Positions 46,501 through 55,056 of a DNA stretch of 64,000 bases are shown piece by piece. Position 1 is the first letter of the stretch; the number at the start of each line of letters is the position of its first letter. The translations under genes and the position numbers were made by a program. This stretch comes from Serpula lacrymans var. lacrymans S7.9. Its lineage: Eukaryota > Basidiomycota > Agaricomycetes > Boletales > Serpulaceae. Location: positions 60,565 through 124,564 of the forward strand of contig NW_006763300.1 of NCBI RefSeq assembly GCF_000218685.1. Direction: 5' to 3'. The notes under the pieces are model-generated. The model ran no database searches. It was not told the DNA's origin and saw only the letters and a program-made list of their open reading frames with translations.

Positions 46501-47028
46501 TTGTCACTCATCACTTTTGAAAGTCATTGTTATCCCTTTTCCACTAAACTCTTCACCACTTTCTCTGATGCTGATCATGGTGGTGACAAGGACTCTGGTC
46601 GCTCTACTGGTGCCTATATTGTCAAAATGGGATCTGGTGCTGTTTCCTGGAGCTCCAAGCTTCAAAATATTGTTACTATGTCCATCACTGAAGCAGAATA
46701 TATTGCTGCTGTTGAGGCTGGCAAAGAGATCTGCTGGATGCAAAATCTATTGAAGAAAATGAGCTATTCTATCACCTCTCCTTCCACCCTTCACATTGAC
46801 AACCAATTTGCCATCTCTGTATCCAAGAATCCTGAACACCATGGTTGTATGAAGCATTTTGATTTGCAATGGCACTGGTTGAGAGATGTTGTTGACTCTG
46901 GCCAGATTGCTCCTACCTTTGTGGCCACTGCTAAAATGCCAGCTGACTTGTTGACCAAGGCTCTTGCCAAGCCTAAAGTTGGAGTGTTTAGGCAGATGAT
47001 GGGACTGATTAGATCAGGAGGGAGCTGA
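46501..47028 (+). pseudogene. Copia family-C RNase H domain (3' end of pol)
   Basis: The frame contains TFSDADHGGDKDSGRSTGAY, VTMSITEAEYIAAVEAGKE, LHIDNQFAISVSKNPE and MPADLLTKAL. These are the D, E and D residues and the C-terminal ADxLTK motif of a Ty1/copia RNase H. It ends at TGA near 47,028, then a polypurine tract (CAGGGGGGG) leads into the LTR at 47,057. No RT or integrase remains upstream, where a family-A LTR and non-coding sequence lie instead. Confidence 0.85.
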
Positions 47029-47056
47029 TGCTTGGGAGGTGCAGCATCAGGGGGGG

Positions 47057-47243
47057 TGTTAGTTTTGGTGATTCTGCACCTTGATGCTTTCTACTTATTT
47101 TCATTCCTTTCCCCATCTATTCCTATATCATTTAGTATTGGTTGTGTTCTCTATTATTTTGCCTCTGTGGTTCCTTTGTTTACCTTTGTTTACAAAACTT
47201 CGGACAGTATCGCAGAGTCCAATGCTTTCTATTCTCCAGCTAC
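47057..47243 (+). repeat. Family-C copia LTR, left part, interrupted
   Basis: TGTTAGTTTTGGTGATTCTG to the GCTAC target at 47,239-47,243. The sequence resumes after the gypsy element at 53,498 (TCACATTGGACTCTAG). It matches the solo LTR at 9,317-9,650. Confidence 0.88.
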
Positions 47244-47633
47244 TGTAACAACCAAGAGTTAGTTACTCTGGCGCACACAGGAACACACTATAAAGGTAGT
47301 GGAAGATGGGGAGTGGGTACCCCTTGGGCTGCAGTGAGTTAGTTGGTATACAACAGGAGGACTCGCTGAGGAGTCTCCTGGATTTTATTGGGGTATATAT
47401 ACTACTACAGGTTTGTTTGTACATGTGTACTATACAGTTGATGAAGGCAGTGGCTGATGATGTCATAGGGCCTAGCCCGTATGGCCAGCTCCACTGCGTG
47501 AGAGAGTTAAGTCTAAAAGTAAAAGAAAGGCAACGCGGCGTGAGAAAGGGAAATGCCGCGTGGCACTTAAAGTATAAAGTTAAAGCGGAGAATAAAAGGA
47601 AAGGAGATGTCCGGAAATTGTGTTATCGTAACA
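47244..47633 (-). repeat. 3' LTR of the young gypsy element
   Basis: 390 bp, TGTAACAACC to ATCGTAACA on the plus strand. Looks identical to the other LTR. Confidence 0.95.
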
Positions 47634-47636
47634 CTA

Positions 47637-47646
47637 CCCCCCTTCT
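47637..47646 (-). promoter_or_regulatory. Polypurine tract of the young gypsy element
   Basis: Minus strand AGAAGGGGGG, three bases from the 3' LTR. It serves as plus-strand primer in LTR-element replication. Confidence 0.85.
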
Positions 47647-47857
47647 AAGGCTCGACTTCCAGGCGAGACCAAATTCCGGAGGTAGTGGTAAAATTTTCGG
47701 GCATAGGTTGAAAGAGGGAATTAAAAAGGTTTGAATCCATGCCTCTAAGCTTCCTGGGAGCTGAGGGATTCCTAGAATAAAATTCGCGAACAGCGTCGCG
47801 GGAGTTTTCCAGATGGGATTCTGGTTCCCACGTTCTGTCCTCGTCTCCGTAGCCCTT

Positions 47858-50800
47858 CTATAGGACCAGGAATTCTAATTTTCCACGCTTCAAGCGTGCA
47901 TCTACCACTCGTTCAACTTCGAACTCTTCTTCACCTTCCTGGGTGACTACTACCGGACCGGGCCGGTCTACGCGCTGTCCCGGCAGCGGTCCCTTGTAGG
48001 GTTTCACACGGCTAATGTTAACCGTGGGCACCACCCTCATTCGTTTTGGGAGTTCCAGCTCCACCGCATTAGGTTTGACTTCCTTAATCCGGTAAGGGCC
48101 AATCCACTTTTCGGTCAGTTTTCTAGACTGCCGGTCTTTTAATTTCAAGTGGTCGGTGTCTAACCAGACCAGGTCGCCGACCTTGTAATCAGGGGCCTTA
48201 GAGCGTCTACGCTCTGCCCTGTCTTTCATCTGCTCCGCAGTTTTAAATAGCGCTTTGCGCGTTTCGTCCAAGACAGACTTCATGTCTTTTGCCATGTTCC
48301 CAGCAGCCTCGTTTTTGCTTTTGCCAGGTTCTACACCCATTCTGGGGAGGTACGATCTAGTAACCTCGAATGGTGCCTTTCCTGTAGCCGACGACTGTTT
48401 AATATTATATGAGAACTGGGCTATCTTTAGCCACTTGGCCCAATCCGTCTGTCTGTCATTAATAAATATACGGAGATACTGCTTTAACTCCTGGTTAAGT
48501 CTCTCCGTTTGTCCATCGGTTTGCGGATGGAACGCCGTGGATAATTTAGGTTTGATGCCCAGCATCCGGCATAATTCTTTCGTAAATTCGCTAGCGAATT
48601 GCGGTCCCCTATCGGAGATCACCGTTTCTGGTAACCCATGGATTGACCATACGAAGTCTTTAAATAAGTCTGCCGTACCGGCGGCGGTGATGGTTTTGTT
48701 GGTGGGTATGAATACCACTTCTTTGGAGAAGCGGTCTACTACCACCATTACTGAATCGTACCCGTTTGACTCGGGCAGATCCGTCGTGAAGTCCACCGAT
48801 ATATCCTGCCAGGGGCCAGCTGGTATCGGGTTCGGCATGAGTTTACCGGCCGGCGGTTGATGGGAATTCTTGGCCATGGCGCATCTCAGACAGGATTTTA
48901 CATATTCCTGTATGTCTTTGACCATGCCAGGCCACATGTAATTTCTGGAGATCAACTCCATCGTTCGTTGCCATCCAGGGTGCCCAGCCACTGGAGTGTC
49001 ATGATGTCTATCTATTGCCTTGATCCTTGCGGACTCAGGCACATAGATTTTGTTTTTGAAATGGAAGAACCCGTCTTTCCATAAATAGTTTTCATTGCCG
49101 TCGAGGCACGCCTTTTCCTCTGGGGAGATGTCTTTCCTGAAGATTTCTAGGAGAGCAGAATCTTGCCCGATTCTAACATTGGCAACCCTTGATTGATCTA
49201 TCAGGGTGACACCTTTGTTGTCATCTTCAATGCCGTTGGCATGATCCTCTCTTCTGGATAAAGCATCTGCTTTCCCCATTGAGCTTCCAGGCTTATGAAT
49301 TAATTTATAATTAAACCTTGACAAGTACACCGCGTAGCGGGCTTGTCTTCGGTTCAGATCTCGGGCCGTCATGAAGTACTCTAGGTTCTTATGATCGGTC
49401 CAAATTTTGAATTGGTGCCTAGCACCTTCTAAGTAGTGCCGCCAGTGCTCTAAAGCTCTAATGATGGCCAGCATCTCCTTGTCATAAATCTGATAGTTGC
49501 GCTCTGTAGGCGACAAACTATGCGATAAATAGGCGCAAGGCCTCCAAAGATCGTCAGGGCATTTGATCGATAAAACAGCCCCAGTGGCGAAGTCAGAAGA
49601 GTCGGTCTCTAACCGGAACTCTTTGTCTAACTCTGGGAATGCCAATATGGGCGCTGTTGTAAATGCCTGTTTAAGCTTATCAAAAGCTTCCTGTTCTTTG
49701 GCGCCCCACTGCCAAACAAGGTCCTTTTTGGTGAGATCGTTCAACGGTCTCGTGATTTTTGCAAAGTTTTCAATAAACCTTCGGTAGAAATTGCCTAAGC
49801 CTAGGAAGGCCCTAACTCCTTTGACGCGAGTAGGTTCTGGCCATTCCAAAATAGCTTGAACTTTCTCAGGGTTCATCCTGATTCCGTTCTGGCCTATGAT
49901 CATACCGAGGAAGTCTACTTCCTTCACTTTAAAATTACATTTTTCGGGTTTAACGAATAGGTCCCGTTCCTGTAAGCGTCGAAGGACTTCTTGCACGATC
50001 CTGTCATGCTCAGCCTCATCGTCCGACTTTGTAAATATTAATAAATCGTCAATGTAAATGACGACACAGTTTTCCATATCCGCGAAGATCTCATTCATCA
50101 TGCTCTGGAAGGTCGCCGGTGAATTGGTCAACCCAAAGAACATGACAAGGGGTTCGAAAGATCCTCGGTGGCACGTGAACGCGGCCTTCCAAGCATCTTT
50201 CTCTTTGATTCGTACATTGTTGTACCCCCATCTGAGATCCATCTTAGTCAGGATCTTGGCGCCAGCCAATTTGTCCACTAGCTGACTAATCAAAGGCAGC
50301 GGATACGCGTTTTTAACCGTGTGCTCATTCACGTAACGATAGTCCATAATCATGCGCTTCTTACCATCCTTTTTAGGAATGAAGAACACCGGGGACGTCA
50401 TAGGACTTTTGGAAGGTCTGATGTAACCCTTCCTAAGTTGTTCATCTATGAAGCTAGATACCTCGTCTCTTTCAGGAGCAGAGAGCGGTATCATATGTCC
50501 TTTTCTTGGTTTGAAAGTGTCCTTCAAATCTATAGCATGGTCCCAAGGCTTAGCCTCTGGGAAGCGCTCTGATTTGTGTTTAGAAAAGACTTTCCAGAAG
50601 TCATGGTACTCGGGAGGTACCAGCCTCTTAATCTCTTCCTCAGGTTTTACCTCATCATCATCATCGTCAATCTTTTCCAAAGATCTGAGCTCGTAAACGT
50701 GACTAGCGTTCAACTTTTCGAGACGCTCATTGTGACGGACATGATTTGGTTTTCCCAAGTTTACACATTCCTGGGGACAACGTGACAATGTGACAACCCC

Positions 50801-51511
50801 TGTCTGCCAGTTGATCTCAGGATTGTGTTTAAATAGCCAGGTCCAGCCTAAGATTAAATTAATCTTCCCTAGTTGGGTAGCTTCGGCAGTGACTCGTTCT
50901 CTGTGTCCTTGGTATTCGACCACAAAAGAACATTTGTGTGTAATACAGCCACCTGCGTTAAGCGTACCGTCAACGTTATAGACGGGAATAGATGTTTCTA
51001 ATTTTACAAGGGGGAGTCCAATTTGCTCCGCCCAGACCTGATCTATGAAGATTCCGTTAGCGCCTGAATCAAGCAGCGCGCTCGTTGAGTGTACTTTGCC
51101 CCTGGCAAGGTTTTCCACGCCAACGTCTAAACGGATCTCCTTTTGGAATAAATACGTGCGCATCAACACACGCCTTGGGATTTTGGGAAAGGGTGGCTCC
51201 GAAGAAGAAGAAGAAGAAATAGAAGGGGAAAATGACACATGTTTTTCTATTTTTGTTTTTCCAGAATCAAGCACCCTAGTGTTTGTCTCGCCGGGGCCAC
51301 GCTCCAAAGGAGACGCCGGTGCAGCGGTAGTATCATAAATATTACAATTACATTTCTTCATACAAGTGCATACTTTGGATAGCAAATTTAGAAATCTATT
51401 TACAAATTGGGGAGCCATCCCCGTCATTCCTTTATTGCTCGTGCAACACCCCGGAGCAGGGGCCACCTTGTTGTGGTTTACTTCATTTTTACTAGGAGCT
51501 AAGGCACCCAA
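47858..51511 (-). CDS. pol: Pol of young gypsy chromovirus, chromodomain cut by TAG
   Basis: A frame of about 1,217 codons. Order: aspartic protease (STSALLDSGANGIF, about residue 145), RT ([31 protein letters not shown] with YIDD), RNase H (RLETDSSDFATGAVLS), integrase zinc (GHPGWQRT with CLRC) and core (VDFTTDLPES, ISDRGPQFAS, QTDGQTERLNQELK), GPY region (WIGPYRIKEV), then the start of a chromodomain (KRGKLEFLVL). TAG at 47,858-47,860 stands where the older copy has TGG. Beyond it the frame stays open with KGYGDEDRTWEPESHL and on to about 47,648. Pol is in the -1 frame relative to Gag. No ATG marks its start (the first TTG is at 51,511), which favours frameshift synthesis. Confidence 0.94.
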   Translation of the reverse strand: MGALAPSKNEVNHNKVAPAPGCCTSNKGMTGMAPQFVNRFLNLLSKVCTCMKKCNCNIYDTTAAPASPLERGPGETNTRVLDSGKTKIEKHVSFSPSISSSSSSEPPFPKIPRRVLMRTYLFQKEIRLDVGVENLARGKVHSTSALLDSGANGIFIDQVWAEQIGLPLVKLETSIPVYNVDGTLNAGGCITHKCSFVVEYQGHRERVTAEATQLGKINLILGWTWLFKHNPEINWQTGVVTLSRCPQECVNLGKPNHVRHNERLEKLNASHVYELRSLEKIDDDDDEVKPEEEIKRLVPPEYHDFWKVFSKHKSERFPEAKPWDHAIDLKDTFKPRKGHMIPLSAPERDEVSSFIDEQLRKGYIRPSKSPMTSPVFFIPKKDGKKRMIMDYRYVNEHTVKNAYPLPLISQLVDKLAGAKILTKMDLRWGYNNVRIKEKDAWKAAFTCHRGSFEPLVMFFGLTNSPATFQSMMNEIFADMENCVVIYIDDLLIFTKSDDEAEHDRIVQEVLRRLQERDLFVKPEKCNFKVKEVDFLGMIIGQNGIRMNPEKVQAILEWPEPTRVKGVRAFLGLGNFYRRFIENFAKITRPLNDLTKKDLVWQWGAKEQEAFDKLKQAFTTAPILAFPELDKEFRLETDSSDFATGAVLSIKCPDDLWRPCAYLSHSLSPTERNYQIYDKEMLAIIRALEHWRHYLEGARHQFKIWTDHKNLEYFMTARDLNRRQARYAVYLSRFNYKLIHKPGSSMGKADALSRREDHANGIEDDNKGVTLIDQSRVANVRIGQDSALLEIFRKDISPEEKACLDGNENYLWKDGFFHFKNKIYVPESARIKAIDRHHDTPVAGHPGWQRTMELISRNYMWPGMVKDIQEYVKSCLRCAMAKNSHQPPAGKLMPNPIPAGPWQDISVDFTTDLPESNGYDSVMVVVDRFSKEVVFIPTNKTITAAGTADLFKDFVWSIHGLPETVISDRGPQFASEFTKELCRMLGIKPKLSTAFHPQTDGQTERLNQELKQYLRIFINDRQTDWAKWLKIAQFSYNIKQSSATGKAPFEVTRSYLPRMGVEPGKSKNEAAGNMAKDMKSVLDETRKALFKTAEQMKDRAERRRSKAPDYKVGDLVWLDTDHLKLKDRQSRKLTEKWIGPYRIKEVKPNAVELELPKRMRVVPTVNISRVKPYKGPLPGQRVDRPGPVVVTQEGEEEFEVERVVDARLKRGKLEFLVL

Positions 51512-51516
51512 GTGAC

Positions 51517-52587
51517 CTAAGCCCCGAATTCTTTTCCCTGGGCCTTCATCTCGTTGACCTGTTGGTCGTAGAAGAAAGCCCGGATTTCGTCGTAAGAACG
51601 ACCGGCCAATGAGTGGAGCCGATCGTCCGGTTGTTCGGTTTCCAATTGGCGCGCCTGGCGCCCTTGGTTATTTTTTTGTTGGCCGGCCTGCGACCCTTTT
51701 CTGCAGTCTCTGGACATATGTCCCTCCTGGCCGCAATTATAGCAGGCCCCCTTGAATCTGCGCATCTGTCCGCCTTGGACCGCGCCAATATCCATAGGGG
51801 CTCCCTGCCCTGGTTGCAGCCCGAACGGCTTGAACCCGTGAGAGTGTTTTTGATATTGGTTTGATGACCCAGGGCGCCTCTGGGGTATGTTGTTTTGTTT
51901 GGTGGACCCGCCACCTTGGTGCATGGTGTAGAGCTCTATGGCTCTACCGACTCGTCGGACTTCCTCGGCTGCCAGAGCCAGGTTGTCACTTCTTGTATCC
52001 TGCAGGTAGATCTGTTCTGCAATGCGAGGGTTCACATTGCGTTCCAGCAGTTCTACTGCGTGTTCATTACCAAGACCCCCTTGGATTGAGAGGGCCAGGA
52101 ACCGGGTTACAAAATCATCCGTCCTCATGTTTCCTTGTTTGAAGGAACGGATTTGCTGACGTGCCCAGTCACGCTCAGCTTGTGGTTTAAAATATTTTTC
52201 GATCTCAATTTTGAGATCGTCCCAGGTAGGCCACACTCCCGCGGTGTAGCACTCCTGGAGTCTAACTTGGGCGTATCGACCCGCCACAGGTCCTTTTAGT
52301 CGAGATAGCACCGCAGTAGCTACCTCAAAGTCGTCGGCGAACGCGTCCCAATTCGCCTTGACCCAAATTTGGAGCTTGATCCACCATTCGGCAAATCGTG
52401 CCCGGTCTCCCTCGAAGGCGCCAGGGTCAGCGACGACTTCGACCTTTTTGTTGAATTTCTTTTCAACCGAGGGGGTTGCTGCAGGGGGATTGGCCTGCAT
52501 CTCGGCGAGTTGAGCTGTCAACGCCCCAATCTGCGTACGCATTGCGTGCAGTAGGGCGTTGATGTCTTGGGGAGGTTGCGACGACAT
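51517..52587 (-). CDS. gag: Gag of young gypsy chromovirus
   Basis: 356 codons from ATG at 52,587 (MSSQPPQDINALLHAMRTQI). It has a helical N-terminus with a heptad-like region, then the retrotransposon Gag core (FAEWWIKLQIWVKANWDAFA, then TWDDLKIEIEKYFKPQAERD), and the zinc knuckle CYNCGQEGHMSRDC near residue 285. It would form the particle shell and bind the RNA. It ends TAG at 51,517-51,519, just after the heptamer G-GGA-AAA. Start chosen as the first ATG of the frame after the leader. Confidence 0.93.
   Translation of the reverse strand: MSSQPPQDINALLHAMRTQIGALTAQLAEMQANPPAATPSVEKKFNKKVEVVADPGAFEGDRARFAEWWIKLQIWVKANWDAFADDFEVATAVLSRLKGPVAGRYAQVRLQECYTAGVWPTWDDLKIEIEKYFKPQAERDWARQQIRSFKQGNMRTDDFVTRFLALSIQGGLGNEHAVELLERNVNPRIAEQIYLQDTRSDNLALAAEEVRRVGRAIELYTMHQGGGSTKQNNIPQRRPGSSNQYQKHSHGFKPFGLQPGQGAPMDIGAVQGGQMRRFKGACYNCGQEGHMSRDCRKGSQAGQQKNNQGRQARQLETEQPDDRLHSLAGRSYDEIRAFFYDQQVNEMKAQGKEFGA
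51532..51538 (-). promoter_or_regulatory. Candidate -1 ribosomal frameshift site G-GGA-AAA
   Basis: In the Gag frame the codons read CAG GGA AAA GAA, so GGGAAAA has the X-XXY-YYZ form in the correct register. A slip of one base back enters the open pol frame. The gag stop lies 13 nt downstream of it. The same heptamer and stop survive in the decayed copy at 42.3 kb. Confidence 0.6.
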
Positions 52588-53090
52588 GTCGACTTGTTTC
52601 TGATGTTACGTAAAAGTAGGTAACTGGGGGTCCCCGCTTGCTATCTGCGGATCAACCTCTTCCCAGCTGGATATCGGATCTCAATCTCCGACTACCCACA
52701 CTATAGTATTTGAAAAGTATATAAAAGGTAATTGTAATAAACCCTGGTCCGAACGGTTGTCAGGGGGTGGTCCGCTTGTTAAGCTGTCAACCCTTCTCCA
52801 GACTGGCGGAGGCAAGTGCCCGGCCTGGTCAGAGGTATTCGAAAGTGAAGATTTGTATTCTAAATCTAATCAACAGTGGTTCCACACCAACTGCTGAGCT
52901 AAGGTACTCCCCTTAACGCTGGGGGCCGCGTATCAAAGGTTTTGGGTTCTTCTCCCTGAGCACTACAAGGCCGTCGCTAGGAGCGCACCTATCTGCTATT
53001 TGGGATATTCCTAACCCTAACCAATCTCCTTCACCCTGGAGTCCGGGTGCCCAGTGGGACTTTTGCACTAACGTGCGAGAGAGTAATAAG

Positions 53091-53100
53091 AGCGAGTCCT
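53091..53100 (-). promoter_or_regulatory. Self-priming PBS of the gypsy element
   Basis: Minus strand AGGACTCGCT, two bases inside the 5' LTR. It is the exact complement of AGCGAGTCCT at the predicted mRNA 5' end (53,217-53,226). No TGG-initiated tRNA-complementary PBS is present. Confidence 0.78.
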
Positions 53101-53102
53101 AA

Positions 53103-53492
53103 TGTAACAACCAAGAGTTAGTTACTCTGGCGCACACAGGAACACACTATAAAGGTAGTGGAAGATGGGGAGTGGGTACCCCTTGGGCTGCAGTGAGTTA
53201 GTTGGTATACAACAGGAGGACTCGCTGAGGAGTCTCCTGGATTTTATTGGGGTATATATACTACTACAGGTTTGTTTGTACATGTGTACTATACAGTTGA
53301 TGAAGGCAGTGGCTGATGATGTCATAGGGCCTAGCCCGTATGGCCAGCTCCACTGCGTGAGAGAGTTAAGTCTAAAAGTAAAAGAAAGGCAACGCGGCGT
53401 GAGAAAGGGAAATGCCGCGTGGCACTTAAAGTATAAAGTTAAAGCGGAGAATAAAAGGAAAGGAGATGTCCGGAAATTGTGTTATCGTAACA
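53103..53492 (-). repeat. 5' LTR of the young gypsy element
   Basis: 390 bp, same sequence as the 3' LTR. It holds the promoter (TATA at 53,253-53,260) and the predicted transcript start near 53,226. Confidence 0.95.
53253..53260 (-). promoter_or_regulatory. TATA box of the gypsy LTR
   Basis: TATATATA-type box on the minus strand, 27-34 nt upstream of the AGCGAGTCCT segment. This spacing is normal for TATA to start site, and the box is kept in most LTR copies of the family. Confidence 0.7.
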
Positions 53493-53497
53493 GCTAC

Positions 53498-53562
53498 TCA
53501 CATTGGACTCTAGTTTCCAGTCCCTGATCACTCTTAGCAAGCGGCTAGACACTTCCATTAAG
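53498..53562 (+). repeat. Family-C copia LTR, right part
   Basis: TCACATTGGACTCTAGTTTC through GGCTAGACACTTCC, continuing the LTR broken at 47,243. The last 20 bp of the solo-LTR version are diverged here. Confidence 0.8.
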
Positions 53563-55056
53563 CTTTGTTCTTAATATAAGCCAGTGTAGCAATAATTTAT
53601 ATGTGTGCAATCCTGAGATACTGCACGCATCACTCCATTACATTTGACAATAGCTCATCTTAATGGGAGGCTTTGGCCAGAGTCATCCACTTGCGAAGAC
53701 TTGAGTTACAGAACACTATGTTTTCAAATATGGCACTTTAAACAATATGATCTAGATAGGTAATAAAACAGCTGCATTTCATCATATTACAGTAGCTGAA
53801 AACTTGACATTAATGATAAAACCATCAATTGGAGGTATGTTCTGAGATATTTTTGATACATCTTGCAAAACATAAGATAAAAGACATGCTTCTGTTGAGG
53901 TAGATAAGAGTATGACCACAAACTACAACCATCAAACTCTATTCCACTTTACACATGTTCTTCTTGACGCGCATGCAAACTTCTTCCTAATTTAGACTTT
54001 GGACTTTGGACTTTCTTCAACTCGTACTTAGCATTCCACTCATTACAATTTTGACCTCAGTCTCTATTTACAAGACTGAGTTAAGGTTAATACTATCATT
54101 GTAGAAATTATATTATGTAAGCGAACTTCAGAGCTTCACCCAAAGATTTACTCTGTGATTACAACCAGCCTTTTGTGGCTATCATTGTCTTTCACATGAT
54201 ATTTACATATGTTTGTTATATAAGAAGCATGTATTTACGTTATTATGGCATTTGTTTGCCAAAGGAATCCTTCTCCCGCGCCCTGAGGGACCGAATATCC
54301 AACAATCATACCTAGAGATACACCATACTAATTATACCATTAGTCTTTTCTTTCATTCACTAGGTATATATATTTTAAATAATTCAGTCTCTATTTACAA
54401 GACTGAGTCTTTCCTTTCATTCACTAGAAATATTTACTATTGCCAGCTCATGAGCTTCACCAAAATCTATCAGAATCAGTCAAAGGGTCGGCATTAGCAT
54501 CACTGCCATACACTATCATGAAGTACCTTATAACTTTGATATCTCAAAATTCACCAAGCCTTCAAGTTTTGACAGTAGCTTACCATAACATGCAAGGAAA
54601 GCCTCTACAGCGACAGGCTGTTGATAGTTAGTGCTTGCATAGCTAGCTAGCATTGGCTATAATGCTAAATAGTTTAATTGAAGTTCAGGCTGATAGTAGT
54701 TTATCCAAGTCTATAGTCATAGTACAAAAGCTAAATTTTTGAAAACTATGCCAGTGCATATCACCATTATCTTATGATACATGAGGATGATACAAATGTT
54801 AGACGGGCAGTGCTGGGTAGAGCGTCGTATGGTTTAGCTGTAAGCGCCGTACCGCCCAGTGTATGACAGGCAAGATCTTGCTGCCAACGACGGGCGCTGG
54901 GTCGTCTGAGACGTTGACGCTGACGTTGACGGAGACACTGGCGTGGATGTTGATGATCATCAAAGCTTTTTGGAGATAAGGCTGGAAAAGGGCGGTGCTT
55001 AGTCATGGAAGTGTGTTGTGATAGAATTTGAGAAATCTCTCGTCGAACGCAAAGAC
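53563..55056. other. Transition from repeat-rich to gene-rich DNA
   Basis: No gene recognised. The phrase AGTCTCTATTTACAAGACTG occurs twice (54,059 and 54,386), as does TCTTTCATTCACTAG-like text. From about 54,780 the base composition becomes GC-richer. 54,900-54,960 is a GACGTTGAC-type imperfect repeat just upstream of the MAPKKK and may hold its promoter. Confidence 0.45.

Larger units (their letters stand above)
47244..53492 (-). mobile_element. Young full-length Ty3/gypsy chromovirus, family A, target duplication GCTAC
   Basis: 6,249 bp with two 390-bp LTRs that I find identical by eye, flanked by GCTAC on both sides (47,239-47,243 and 53,493-53,497). Order on the minus strand: 5' LTR, self-priming PBS, leader of about 500 nt, gag, candidate frameshift site, pol (protease, RT, RNase H, integrase, chromodomain interrupted by TAG), polypurine tract, 3' LTR. 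It is inserted in the LTR of a family-C copia element. At least seven older LTRs or fragments of the same family are scattered through the window. Confidence 0.96.

Noticed and set aside
47263..47466. Conserved 67-codon open frame repeated in every family-A LTR (also 53,122-53,325)
   Set aside because: It recurs only because the LTR recurs, overlaps promoter and transcript start on the other strand, and has no protein-like features.
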